A DNA stretch of 64,000 bases, taken from VXYL01 sp965199915 (GTDB lineage: Bacteria > Pseudomonadota > Gammaproteobacteria > Pseudomonadales > Azotimanducaceae). The first letter of the stretch is position 1, and each line of letters starts with the position of its first letter. The stretch is taken from assembly GCA_965199915.1 (NCBI GenBank), contig OZ241348.1:2418001-2482000 (forward strand), in the 5' to 3' direction. This document shows positions 27,052 to 35,878 of the stretch, one piece after another. The notes below the pieces were generated by a model. It was not told the DNA's origin. It did no database searches and was given only the letters and a program-made list of their open reading frames with translations. The translations under genes and the position numbers were made by a program.

Positions 27052-27981
27052 ATGGCCGCTACGATGAGTATGAGCGCGCAGTCTTGGCAGGACTTCGACA
27101 AGAGAGTAACGAAGCTGGAAACGCTGGTCGCGAACCGCGGCGCGTCCGCAAGCGCCCCTGGGGAAAAGACGCAAAGTCCAATGCTAGTGCTCCGTCAAGG
27201 TTGAATTGGTGCGTCAGTGGCAGCCGGAAGTTTCCCGGCAAGGCGCGTTCCCGCGCAGACGTGCCGGGTCGCACTTCAAGCGGGCGCAACGCCGCCGGGG
27301 GGCTTCCGGCTGCCACCCGAAGGGCGCGTCCACAGGCGTCCGCCCGCTTTGTTGCAGCCTCTCGGAGTATGGCCCGATACACCTTCGAGACGTGCGCCTC
27401 GCGCTCGGACGCCTGTGAACGCGCTGACGCATCAATTCAACCTTGACGGAGCACTAGGCACGGATCCAATCGCCTATTCCGAGTTCGTTCGTAGAGACGA
27501 GTTCCGCCTCTTCAAGTGGTTGGCTCCGCTGGCCATCGCATTGATTCTGGGAGGTTTCGGCCTGCTCTACCAACAGACCAGCGCGTTGCGTGCTGGGTTG
27601 GAGGCGTTGCGTTCCGACATGGAGCGATCGCAAGGCGAATCGAGGGCCAATTTGGAGCGGTTTCGCGGCGAGTTGGCGGCGGACATGGAGCGCTTGCGCG
27701 GCGAGTCGGCGGCGGACATGGAGCGTTTGCGCGGCGAGTTGGCGGCGGACATCGAGCGCTTGCGCGGCGACGTGGCGGCCGACATCGAGCGCGTGCGCAC
27801 GGAAATCTTCAAAGAACTGGAACGTGTTCGCGCCGACCTCTCGAAGGAGATCGCCGACGTGCGCGAGCGCGTGGTGCGCTTGGAGGCGCGGTTTGATGCC
27901 TCGCTTGCCGCCGAATCGCAGCACGCGGCAACGGCTGAGCCGCCGGCGGGCGGCGGCAACGCGAGAAGCCGGATCCGCTGA
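27052..27981 (+). pseudogene. Coiled-coil membrane protein gene, split by a MITE
   Basis: The 5' part (27052-27186) begins MAATMSMSAQSWQDFDKRV with an AGGAG ribosome site upstream. The 3' part (27457-27981) encodes YSEFVRRDEFRLFKWLAPLA, a membrane helix (LAIALILGGFGLLYQ) and a long coiled coil of near-repeats such as RGELAADMERLRGESAADME. Removing the element between them with one TA copy joins SPML to GTDPIAYSEF in frame and gives a 219-residue protein without stops (660 nt). The insertion stops the first part after four element-encoded residues. The protein resembles DUF1640-like or other membrane-anchored coiled-coil proteins; function unknown. A truncated product from an internal start in the 3' part is conceivable. 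Confidence 0.85.
27187..27454. mobile_element. MITE with 34-bp terminal inverted repeats, TA target duplication
   Basis: 268 bp between two TA dinucleotides (27185-27186 and 27455-27456). The ends 27184-27217 and 27424-27457 are inverted repeats of 34 bp with one mismatch, beginning CTAGTGCTCCGTCAAGGTTG. No transposase frame is inside, so it must have been moved in trans. TA duplication is the signature of the IS630/Tc1-mariner group, but the ends share little with the IS630 element at 44396-45593 beyond CTAGTG. Confidence 0.88.
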
Positions 27982-28007
27982 AAAACACCGCGGGCAATTC
28001 CGGACCT

Positions 28008-29555
28008 TCAACGCAAGCGCCGAATCTCCCGCAAAAGGGCGCGCGTGGATGCGTCTTGCCCCGGTGCGTCCGCCGCGCGCAGTTGGTCGTGAATGGTCGT
28101 TGCGAGCGCTTTGCCGAGCTGCACGCCCCATTGGTCGAAAGAGTTGATCCGCCAAATGACGCCGGCCGCAAACACCTTGTGCTCGTATAGAGCGAGCAAA
28201 GCGCCCAGGGACTCCGGCGTCAGCGCGTCGAGCAGTATCGTCGTGGATGGATGCCCGCCGCGCACGCGCATGTGCGGGGGCTCGGCGGCCAGGCCTTCCG
28301 CCAGCGCCTTGCTTTGCGCCAAGCAGTTTGCGAGCAGCCAATCGTGATGCGCCGGCAGGTCGTGCCCCGGGCGCGCGCAGGCGAGGAAGTCCGCGCTGAA
28401 GGCGCGCGTGCCCTGGTGGAGCAGCTGGTGAAACGCGTGCTGACCACCGGTTTCCTCGCCGCCCCAGACGATGGGCGCCGTGTGCGTGGCGGTCGGCTCG
28501 CCATCCACGCGGGTGGACTTGCCGTTGCTCTCCATTTCCAGCTGTTGCAGGTAGGCCGGCAGCAGCCGCAGCCGATGGTCGTAAGGTAGAACGGCGTGGC
28601 TGGTGGCACCGAGGAAATTGGTGTTCCAGATCTGCAGGAGCGCGAGCAGGGCGGGGACGTTCGCTTGCAGCGGTGCGGACGCGAAGTGCGCGTCCACCAA
28701 ACGGGCGCCGGCGAGCATCGCCTCGAACGGCTTGCGTCCCACCGCGATGGCCACCGGCAAACCCACCGCCGACCACAGCGAAAAGCGCCCGCCAATCCAG
28801 TCCCAAAGGCGGAATCGGCGCTCTGCCGCCACGCCGAAATCCCGGGCGGCCTCCATGTTGCCGGTGACGGCCGCGAAGTGGCAGCGCACGGCGTCCGCCG
28901 CGCCGCCGAGGGGCGAGAACCAGCGCCTCAGCGTCTCGGCGTTGACGCGCGTCTCCACCGTGTCGAAGCTCTTCGAGGCGACGATCACCAACGTCGAAGC
29001 CGGCTGCAACCCAGCAAGGGCTCGTTCCACCGCGGCGCCGTCGACGTTGGCGAGAAAGCGCACTTCGGGGCGATCGCCGCCGGTGTCCAGCGCATCGCGG
29101 GCGAGCTCTGGCCCCAAGTGCGAACCGCCAATCCCCACATGCACCACGGCGCGAAAGCGCTCGCTCGTCACGCCGCGGCACCGCCCGCTGCGCACGTCCT
29201 CGGCAAAGCGCAGGAACCGCTCCCGTTCGCGCCCGACTTCCGCCTCCACTTCGGCGGCGGGCTTGCGCAATTCGGTGTGCCGGGCCGGGCGCGCCTCGGT
29301 GTTGTTGACGCGGGCTCCGGCGAACAGGTCCGCGATGGCGGCCGGCAACGCGCTTTCGCTTGCGAGGTCGACAAGCGCCTTGCGCACGCCCGAGTCAAGC
29401 CGTTCCTTGGCGAAGTCCAAGAACAGAGGGCCGAGCCGTTGTGAAAACGCTTGGCCGGAATTCGCGCCGGATGTGCGGCTGGCCCGCCTCGCCAGCACGC
29501 CAAGACGCCGCCACGCCGCGAGTTGCTCCGGCGCCTTAGGACAGGGCGGCGACAT
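28008..29555 (-). CDS. pgi: Glucose-6-phosphate isomerase
   Basis: 515 residues; interconverts glucose-6-phosphate and fructose-6-phosphate. Substrate-binding blocks VHVGIGGSHLGPELARDAL and IVASKSFDTVET, PGI signature 1-like WIGGRFSLWSAVGLPVAIAVG region, catalytic GGEETGGQHAFHQLLHQGTR and signature 2-like SFDQWGVQLGKALA are all intact. It is a little shorter than the E. coli enzyme (549). The ATG at 29555 lies 20 bp inside panC, so the genes overlap and are probably translated from one message. Confidence 0.95.
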   Translation of the reverse strand: MSPPCPKAPEQLAAWRRLGVLARRASRTSGANSGQAFSQRLGPLFLDFAKERLDSGVRKALVDLASESALPAAIADLFAGARVNNTEARPARHTELRKPAAEVEAEVGRERERFLRFAEDVRSGRCRGVTSERFRAVVHVGIGGSHLGPELARDALDTGGDRPEVRFLANVDGAAVERALAGLQPASTLVIVASKSFDTVETRVNAETLRRWFSPLGGAADAVRCHFAAVTGNMEAARDFGVAAERRFRLWDWIGGRFSLWSAVGLPVAIAVGRKPFEAMLAGARLVDAHFASAPLQANVPALLALLQIWNTNFLGATSHAVLPYDHRLRLLPAYLQQLEMESNGKSTRVDGEPTATHTAPIVWGGEETGGQHAFHQLLHQGTRAFSADFLACARPGHDLPAHHDWLLANCLAQSKALAEGLAAEPPHMRVRGGHPSTTILLDALTPESLGALLALYEHKVFAAGVIWRINSFDQWGVQLGKALATTIHDQLRAADAPGQDASTRALLREIRRLR

Positions 29556-30378
29556 TGTCGATGAGCCGCGTGGCGCCCAGTCGCGCCGCCGCAAGCACCC
29601 GCACGGGAGCGGTGGCGGCATTGGCGACCGCGAGCCGGTGCGGGTCGCGCACGGCGACGTAGTCCACCTCGAAGCCGCCGGCCGCCAGTTCCCGCCGCGC
29701 GCTCTGTTCAATGGCCGGATAATCCCGTTCGCCACTCTCGATGGCGCGGCGGACGCGCTGCAAGCTCCGATGCAGAAGCGGGGCGCGACGACGCTCCTGT
29801 GCCGTCAAGTAGGTGTTGCGGCTGGAGAGCGCAAGGCCGTCTTCCGCCCGCACCGTGGCCACGCCCACGATCTCAAGCGGCATGTTCAATTGGCGCGCCA
29901 TGGTGCGCACGAGCGTGAGCTGTTGCCAGTCCTTCTCGCCGAAATACGCCCGTTGCGGCTGGACGATTTGAAACAGCTTCGCCACCACCGTGGCCACTCC
30001 GTTGAAGTGCCCTGGACGGCTCGCCCCGCACAGGAGGCCGGCCAGCGCCGGCACGGCGATGGCGGTGTGGCCTTCCTGTCCGTCTGGATACATTTCGCCC
30101 ACGGAAGGCGCGAACACGAAATTCACCCCCGCTGCCGCGAGCATGTTGCGATCCGCCTGCGGCGTGCGCGGATAGCTGGCGAAGTCCTCCGCTGGGCCGA
30201 ACTGCGTGGGGTTGACGAAAATCGACACCACGCACACGTCGTCCGCCGCCCGGCAAGCCCGCACCAACGCCATGTGCCCAGCGTGCAGGTTGCCCATCGT
30301 GGGGACCAGGCCGATGCTGCCGCGCCCGGCCGCGCGCAAACGCTCGCGCAATCCGGCGACCTCCCGCACAACCTCCAC
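29536..30378 (-). CDS. panC: Pantothenate synthetase
   Basis: 280 residues; condenses pantoate and beta-alanine with ATP. The HIGH-like motif PTMGNLHAGHMALV, the block VSIFVNPTQFGPAEDF, GASRPGHFNGVATVVAKLF, YFGEKDWQQLTLVR and the KMSKS-equivalent ALSSRNTYLT are all present. The start is GTG at 30378. It follows panB after 39 bp, the common panB-panC order, and overlaps pgi downstream. Confidence 0.95.
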   Translation of the reverse strand: MEVVREVAGLRERLRAAGRGSIGLVPTMGNLHAGHMALVRACRAADDVCVVSIFVNPTQFGPAEDFASYPRTPQADRNMLAAAGVNFVFAPSVGEMYPDGQEGHTAIAVPALAGLLCGASRPGHFNGVATVVAKLFQIVQPQRAYFGEKDWQQLTLVRTMARQLNMPLEIVGVATVRAEDGLALSSRNTYLTAQERRRAPLLHRSLQRVRRAIESGERDYPAIEQSARRELAAGGFEVDYVAVRDPHRLAVANAATAPVRVLAAARLGATRLIDNVAALS

Positions 30379-30417
30379 TTGGCGTGGCGGACCCTGGCCC
30401 AGGCAGCCGCGCGGGCT

Positions 30418-31239
30418 TTAGGCGAAAGAATGTTCCGGCCCGGGGAACACCCCGGAGCGCACCGCCTCCGCGTACGCTTGGAACGCGCCGGCGATGCCGT
30501 CCTCGCTCTCGGGCAGGAAGTTCTTCACGAATTTGGGCACGCGGATGCTCGACGGCGTGAGGCCCAGCATGTCGTGCATCACCATGATCTGACCGTCGGT
30601 GTGCGGCCCGGCGCCAATGCCGATGACCGGCACCTCGAGGCGTTCCGTGATGGCCTTGCCAAGCTCCACCGGCACGCACTCCAGCAGCACGATGGACGCA
30701 CCGGAGTCCTGCAGGATCAGCGCCTCGTCGATCATCGCCTGGGCTTGGCTGGGATCGCGCCCCTGCACGCGATAGCCGCCGATGCGGTTGATGGACTGCG
30801 GCGTCAGGCCCATGTGGGCGCACACGGGAATGCCGCGCTCGGTCAGCAAGCGCGTGGATTCGGCCAGCCAGGCGCCGCCTTCGAGCTTCACCACGTGCGC
30901 GCCGGCGCGCATCAGGGCGGCGGCGGTCTCCAAGGACTGCGCCTCGGCCGCGTAGCTCATGAACGGCAAGTCGGCCATGATGAGCGCCCCGCGGTTGCCG
31001 CGCCGCACGCAGTGCATGTGGTAGACCATGTCTTCCAAGGTCACCGGCAGCGTGCTGTCGTGCCCTTGCAACACCATGCCGAGGGAGTCGCCAACGAGCA
31101 GCACGTCCACGCCGGCGCTGGAAATCAGCTCCGCGAACAGCGCGTCGTAGGCCGTGAGCGCCGCAAACCGCTCGCCGCGCCGCTTCTTCTGCCGCAGCGT
31201 GTTCAGGGAGACGGGAGACTTGCGGGCCTGCACACTCAT
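30418..31239 (-). CDS. panB: Ketopantoate hydroxymethyltransferase
   Basis: 273 residues; first committed step of pantothenate and CoA synthesis. LTAYDALFAELISSAGVD, LLVGDSLGMVLQGHDSTLPV, GAHVVKLEGG, IPVCAHMGLTPQSINRIGGY and VIGIGAGPHTDGQIMVMHDM are hallmark segments. The ATG at 31239 gives the usual N-terminus (MSVQARKSPVSLNTLRQKK). It heads a panB-panC-pgi set. Confidence 0.95.
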   Translation of the reverse strand: MSVQARKSPVSLNTLRQKKRRGERFAALTAYDALFAELISSAGVDVLLVGDSLGMVLQGHDSTLPVTLEDMVYHMHCVRRGNRGALIMADLPFMSYAAEAQSLETAAALMRAGAHVVKLEGGAWLAESTRLLTERGIPVCAHMGLTPQSINRIGGYRVQGRDPSQAQAMIDEALILQDSGASIVLLECVPVELGKAITERLEVPVIGIGAGPHTDGQIMVMHDMLGLTPSSIRVPKFVKNFLPESEDGIAGAFQAYAEAVRSGVFPGPEHSFA

Positions 31240-31396
31240 GCCGCCAATATAGCGCGATCGGCGCTTGGATGTGGAGGGCGGCGCGCCCCGCTCCCGGTGG
31301 ACGGCTGCATCCGCGCTTGACCCTTGGGCTTTGCAAGGCCAACCAGTTCGGTGCGTATTCCGAAATAGTCGAGCCAATCCGGAAGACGTTGCCGAA

Positions 31397-31479
31397 ATGG
31401 CGCGCTACGACCGCCTCTTGGACATCGACCTGCCGCCCGGCCAGTCCGCCTTCTTGTGGGGGCCGACGACCTCCTCGAT
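31397..31479 (+). pseudogene. Fragment of a DUF4143-type AAA ATPase N-terminus
   Basis: From the ATG at 31397 the frame reads MARYDRLLDIDLPPGQSAFL and then WGPTTSSIDGKHA. The RLLxL...SAFLxGP opening is that of small AAA ATPases with DUF4143, where the Walker A (GPRxTGKS) normally follows. Here the Walker A Lys is lost and similarity stops. It is best read as a leftover end of a deleted gene between panB and cysZ. Confidence 0.45.
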
Positions 31480-31498
31480 TGACGGGAAACACGCGCGT

Positions 31499-32233
31499 TC
31501 AGGGCGCGGACGGTTGTGCGGCGCCGCCGCACCGGCGCCACAACAGCGCCCCGCCGACAACTCCGGCCGGTATTGCCAACAACGCCCCAAACGGCACCGC
31601 CAACAACAACGTGGCGAGCGCCCCGAAACCCAACGCGGCGCCGCGGTTGGCCCGCAGGAGGGCCACCGTGGCGCGAAACTCCAAGCCGCGGTTTTCCCCG
31701 GCGTAGTCCACGAACTGCACGGCCAGCATCCACGCGCCGAAGGCGAACCAGATCACCGGCGCGGCGGCGTTCAGCAACGGCACAAAGGTGAGCGCGAAGA
31801 CCGCCGCGAGGCGCGGCAAGTGGTAGGCGAGTTTGCGGCCTTCGCGGGCGAAGGTGCGCGCGACGCCCAACCAAAAGCCGTCTTCCATGTTCGGCCCGTC
31901 GCCGAAGGCGAAACGCTCCGCCCGCGCCGAGAGAAAACCCAGGAACGGGCTGGCGACAATCACCGCCACGAAGCCGAACAGCCAACTCGCCATCAACAGG
32001 CCGAGCAAGTAGACGAGCGGCGCGAGCAGTTTGGCGAGCCAGTCGAGCCATGCCGGCAGGAACGCCACCACCGCCGCCAAGGCGTCCTGCACCAGCGAGA
32101 AGCCGATGGCGAGCAACGCCGCGACGAGCAGCGCGCTCACCGCCATTGGCGCCCACACGAACGCCCGCAACGGCCGCGCCCACGCCCTGCGCGCACCGCG
32201 CAGGAAGCAGTCCAAACCGTCGCCGATGCTCAT
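31499..32233 (-). CDS. cysZ: CysZ-like (EI24 family) membrane protein
   Basis: 244 residues of the EI24/CysZ family. Membrane segments lie at about residues 25-60, 65-105, 140-175 and 200-235. Family-typical stretches are FGFVAVIVASPFLGFLSARA, ALTFVPLLNAAAPVIWFAFG and FVDYAGENRGLEFRATVALL. CysZ imports sulfate in E. coli; no cysteine genes are next to it, so the substrate is inferred only from the family. Confidence 0.8.
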   Translation of the reverse strand: MSIGDGLDCFLRGARRAWARPLRAFVWAPMAVSALLVAALLAIGFSLVQDALAAVVAFLPAWLDWLAKLLAPLVYLLGLLMASWLFGFVAVIVASPFLGFLSARAERFAFGDGPNMEDGFWLGVARTFAREGRKLAYHLPRLAAVFALTFVPLLNAAAPVIWFAFGAWMLAVQFVDYAGENRGLEFRATVALLRANRGAALGFGALATLLLAVPFGALLAIPAGVVGGALLWRRCGGAAQPSAP

Positions 32234-32408
32234 GGGCGAGACGGGTTCGCGCGGAACGAAAAACTCGAACTGGCTACGGTTGGCATCCGCCTCAGAATAC
32301 CCCGACCGGCCGCCGTGGAATCGCGTGGAATCGAGAAAGCGGTTGACGGATCGCCTCCCGAACGGGTATCAAGCCGTTATTGGGCAAGCCAAGGCGAAGG
32401 GGGTGCAG

Positions 32409-33431
32409 ATGGCGGCGGCCGATGTGGAAGGCGTCAACGTCCCGGCGGTTACCGCGTGGGTTGCCGAGCGAATCGACGGCTTGCGTCCGCCGCTCGCGTT
32501 CGAGCTCATCGCCGGCGGCCACTCGAACCTCACCTACCGCTTCACGGACGCCGCCGGGGCCGCCTACGTGTTGCGGCGCCCGCCGCTTGGTCATGTGCTC
32601 GAAAGCGCGCACGACATGGCGCGGGAACACCGCATCGTCTCGGCGTTGGCCGGCACCAACGTGCCGGTGCCGCGCACCTTCGGCCTGTGCGAGGATGCCG
32701 GCGTCAACGGCGCGCCGTTCTACCTGATGAAGTTCGTGGACGGCTTGGTGCCCCACGACGCCGAAGCCGCGGCCACCATCCCCGCAGCCGAGCGGGCCAC
32801 CGCCGGCGAGCACATCATCGACGTGCTGGCCAACCTGCACCGCATCGAACCGGACGATGTGGGCCTCGGCACGCTGGCCCGCCGCGAGGGGTATGTGGAG
32901 CGCCAACTCAAGCGCTGGACGAAGCAATGGCAGGCCACCAAGACGCACGAGGTTCCCGAAATTGAGGAGAGCGAGCGCCTGTTGCACGAAAACATGCCCC
33001 AGCAAATCGGCGCGACGATAGTGCATGGAGACTACCGCATCGGCAACATGATCCTCCGCGACGGACGCATGGCCGCCCTGCTCGATTGGGAGCTCTGCAC
33101 CTTGGGCGACCCGCTGGCGGATGTCGGCTACTTCTTGAACAACTGGACGCAACCGGGCGAACCGGGCGCGGACGCGAGCCCAGTGGGCATCGGCGGCTTC
33201 CCGGATCGCGACCGCGTTTGCGAAGCGTACACCGAGCGCACCGGACGCGACCTAGGCCGCATCGACTATTACCGAGCCTTCTCGCATTGGCGCTTGGGCG
33301 CCATCATGCAGGGCGTGTACAAGCGCTACTTGGTTGGCGCGATGGGCAAGAACCGCGACTTCGACTTGCAACAGTACAAGCAGGGCATCAGCCAGCGGGG
33401 GGCGTCCGCGCTCAAGTTCCTCGGCCAGTGA
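32409..33431 (+). CDS. Phosphotransferase family protein (ACAD10-like aminoglycoside phosphotransferase fold)
   Basis: 340 residues with a kinase-like APH fold. Blocks are FELIAGGHSNLTYRFTD, YVLRRPPLGHVLESAHDMAR, the catalytic loop IVHGDYRIGNMILRDGRM and the metal-binding LLDWELCTLGDPLADVGYF, all as in the ACAD10/11 N-terminal domain subfamily. Such bacterial proteins often lie near acyl-CoA dehydrogenases and are thought to phosphorylate hydroxyacyl substrates. None is adjacent, but the SDR at 35879-36661 is of a type seen in such pathways. The ATG at 32409 has a good AAGGGGG site upstream. Confidence 0.85.
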   Translation: MAAADVEGVNVPAVTAWVAERIDGLRPPLAFELIAGGHSNLTYRFTDAAGAAYVLRRPPLGHVLESAHDMAREHRIVSALAGTNVPVPRTFGLCEDAGVNGAPFYLMKFVDGLVPHDAEAAATIPAAERATAGEHIIDVLANLHRIEPDDVGLGTLARREGYVERQLKRWTKQWQATKTHEVPEIEESERLLHENMPQQIGATIVHGDYRIGNMILRDGRMAALLDWELCTLGDPLADVGYFLNNWTQPGEPGADASPVGIGGFPDRDRVCEAYTERTGRDLGRIDYYRAFSHWRLGAIMQGVYKRYLVGAMGKNRDFDLQQYKQGISQRGASALKFLGQ

Positions 33432-33443
33432 AATGCTGGGCAC

Positions 33444-33464
33444 GAGGGCCGGAGCCCTCATCGA
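33444..33464. terminator. Possible hairpin between convergent genes
   Basis: The stem GAGGGC-CGGA-GCCCTC lies in the 72-bp gap between the converging phosphotransferase and polB genes. There is no U-tract, so a role in transcription end is only suggested by position. Confidence 0.35.
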
Positions 33465-33503
33465 GCGGATGAGCGCTATCGCCGAAGATACGCGCTCAGG
33501 GCA

Positions 33504-35852
33504 TTAGAAAAGCGTCGTCTGCCGGTCGTCCCCCACCACCCGGTCGAAGTCCAGCCCCAGCGCGGCGAGCACCGGTTCGGCCACCGGGCGCACCTGCTTG
33601 TCCAAATAGTGTTCGCGGTCCGGTTCGCTGGTGAGCGCGTCCGTCGGCTCCGGGCCGGCGCGCGTCACCAAGTAAGCGATCACTCCGCTTTGGTGGCCGG
33701 ATTTGCGCGCCGCGGCGACATGCGGCGGCGTGTTCCGGGTGTAGGCGCTAGGGCGTTTGCGCAGTCCCTTGTGATAGACAAGCTGGTGGTCCAAATCGCC
33801 GCGGCGCAGCGCGGCGGCGGTCTCGGCGAGATACTCCTCCACTTGGGCGCCGGCGAAGAGGCGGGCGTAGAGTTCGCGCTGCACGCTTTTGGCGAGCTGC
33901 GTCCAATCGCGGCGCACCACCTCCATGCCCACGAACTCGACGTCGTCGCGGCCGTCGACAAGCCCGGCGTAGCGCTTGCGCGCCCCGGCGCCGCCGTGCC
34001 GCACCGAGGGCAGAAAGAGCTGCGCATACAGCTTCTCGAACTCCATCTCCAAACGGCTGGTCACACTCCAGCGCTCGCCGATGTGGTGGCCCAGCGCACC
34101 GTTGAGATCGGCCGCGAGCTGCGGGCCGGCCTCCCGCGCCGCGGCCGTCGCCATACCGGAGCGCACGAACACGCTGTCCGTGTCGCCGTAGAGCACGTCG
34201 AAGCCGCGCGCCTCGAACCACGCCTTCGACCACTGCAAGAGGCGCCGCCCCATGCCCGTGACGGCGTTGGCGACGGCGACGTTGTGGAACCGGCAGGCGC
34301 TGGTGCCGAGCACGCCGTAGAAGGAGTTCATCAGGATCTTGATGGCTTGGGAGGCCGTCGCGTCGCCGGCGCGTTTGGCGGCTTCGCGTTGCGGAAACAG
34401 GCGGTCGAGAATGCTCGGCAGGATGGCGTCGCCACGCTGAAAGGCCGCTTCGTTCGTCACCATCACGTGGGTGGAAGCGTCCGCGGCGCTGGGCGGCGCG
34501 AACGCGAGCGGGTCGATGTTGAACGTGCGGATGACGCTGGGATACAGGCTCTTGAAATCGAACACCCACACGTTCTCGTGGATGCCCGTCACCGGCTCGA
34601 AGACATGGCCTCCGGCTTGGTGCCGGGACGTTCCGGCGTCTGCCGAACGCACCGTGGGCGCCACCAGCCTGCGTTTGCGGAGCGCGGCGAGGTAGAGGAA
34701 GTCGAACGACGCGATGCTGGCGGCCACCCGATCCGGCGTCATGCCGGTGAGTTTGCTGCGCGCCAAGGCCAGCGTGACGAGGTCGAGCTTGCGCGCGATT
34801 TCCAGTGCCAGCCGCGCATCCGCGCGGGCGTAGGCGGCGAACGCGGGCAGGTCGTCCTGGTAGCGGGCGAGAATCGCTTGGGCGCGGTTGCCCGCTTCCG
34901 TTTCGCCAAGCCGCACCTTGCCAACGCCAAGCACTTCGCTCGCTACGTTGTCCAAGGAGTAGCTGTCGAAACGCAGGAACGCGCCGCGCACCAAGTCCAT
35001 GCCGTCGAGCACCAACCGTCCGGGAATGGTGGCTTGGCCGCTGCCGAAGTAGCCTTGCGCCGGCCGCAAGCGCACGGCGCCGTCGGCGCGTCCCAAGGCG
35101 AACGGCACCCGCAGCCGCCGGGCGATGCGCGCCAACACGTTGAGGTCGAAGTCGATGACGTTCCAGCCGGTGAGAATGTCCGGGTCCAGTGCGCGGATCC
35201 GAGCGACGAAGGCGGTTAGCGCTTCGGCTTCGCTGGCGCAACCGATGGCGTGGTCGGGCATGGAGCGGCCGGCCTCGTCCACGACGAAGACCTCGTCGGC
35301 CACTCCGTCCCCGCTGTCGGCGTAGAGGGCGATGGCGAGCAAGCGCTGCGCTTTCGGATCCGTCTCGATGTCGAAGGACAGCACCGAAGGCGTCACGTCC
35401 ACGTCGGCCGGCGCGAGCGTCGGCTCGTCGTAGATGCGGGCGATGCGCTTGCCGGGGCGGTGTTCGCCGCTGATCGCGCAGCCGCCGCGGATGTCGCGGT
35501 CGATGAGGTAGCGCACTGCGAAGCGCACATCCGCCTCGAAGGTGGCCACGCCGTTCGCTTGCAAACGGTCGCGCAGCGGCGGCGCGTCCGGCGGGGTGGG
35601 CACCAGCACCCGCAACGCGCGATCGCCGGCGAATGTTCGCCACGACGTTTCCCGTTGCCGGGTGGCGCCGAGGCGCCACGCGCGGGCGGCGTCTTGGCGG
35701 CGGATGTGGAAATGCGGAACCTGCCGGCGGTCGCGCACGAGGAACGTCTCGCCACCCTCCAGCTTGCCGTACAGATGCACCACCGGCGCGCCGTCGCGCA
35801 GCCGGTAGCTCGCTTGCAGGACGAACCCCCGCGCCGACGCTGCGCCGGCCAC
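33504..35852 (-). CDS. polB: DNA polymerase II (family B)
   Basis: 782 residues, the size of bacterial Pol II. N-terminal domain, then 3'-5' exonuclease (Exo I LSFDIETD near residue 175, Exo II ILTGWNVIDFDL, Exo III YARADARLALEI), polymerase motif A VFDFKSLYPSVI, motif B KILMNSFYGVLG and motif C YGDTDSVFV. The extreme C-terminus QTTLF is a sliding-clamp binding peptide, as in E. coli Pol II. Usually an SOS-inducible repair and bypass polymerase; no clear LexA box was seen. The start is GTG at 35852, 26 bp after the SDR stop. Confidence 0.94.
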   Translation of the reverse strand: MAGAASARGFVLQASYRLRDGAPVVHLYGKLEGGETFLVRDRRQVPHFHIRRQDAARAWRLGATRQRETSWRTFAGDRALRVLVPTPPDAPPLRDRLQANGVATFEADVRFAVRYLIDRDIRGGCAISGEHRPGKRIARIYDEPTLAPADVDVTPSVLSFDIETDPKAQRLLAIALYADSGDGVADEVFVVDEAGRSMPDHAIGCASEAEALTAFVARIRALDPDILTGWNVIDFDLNVLARIARRLRVPFALGRADGAVRLRPAQGYFGSGQATIPGRLVLDGMDLVRGAFLRFDSYSLDNVASEVLGVGKVRLGETEAGNRAQAILARYQDDLPAFAAYARADARLALEIARKLDLVTLALARSKLTGMTPDRVAASIASFDFLYLAALRKRRLVAPTVRSADAGTSRHQAGGHVFEPVTGIHENVWVFDFKSLYPSVIRTFNIDPLAFAPPSAADASTHVMVTNEAAFQRGDAILPSILDRLFPQREAAKRAGDATASQAIKILMNSFYGVLGTSACRFHNVAVANAVTGMGRRLLQWSKAWFEARGFDVLYGDTDSVFVRSGMATAAAREAGPQLAADLNGALGHHIGERWSVTSRLEMEFEKLYAQLFLPSVRHGGAGARKRYAGLVDGRDDVEFVGMEVVRRDWTQLAKSVQRELYARLFAGAQVEEYLAETAAALRRGDLDHQLVYHKGLRKRPSAYTRNTPPHVAAARKSGHQSGVIAYLVTRAGPEPTDALTSEPDREHYLDKQVRPVAEPVLAALGLDFDRVVGDDRQTTLF

Positions 35853-35878
35853 GCGGAGCTATTCCAATGGCGGCCCGG

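Noticed and set aside
26950..27204. An 84-codon gene ending at 27204
   Set aside because: Its last codons lie inside the MITE; it is the 5' end of the split coiled-coil gene, not a complete gene.
27187..27454. MITE as an internally deleted copy of the IS630 at 44396-45593
   Set aside because: The ends share only CTAGTG; the rest of the inverted repeats differ, so a different transposase is more likely.
33609..35219. Long plus-strand open frame (about 536 codons) opposite polB
   Set aside because: It is the mirror of a complete DNA polymerase II gene in GC-rich DNA; the translation is His/Arg/Glu-rich with no known motif.
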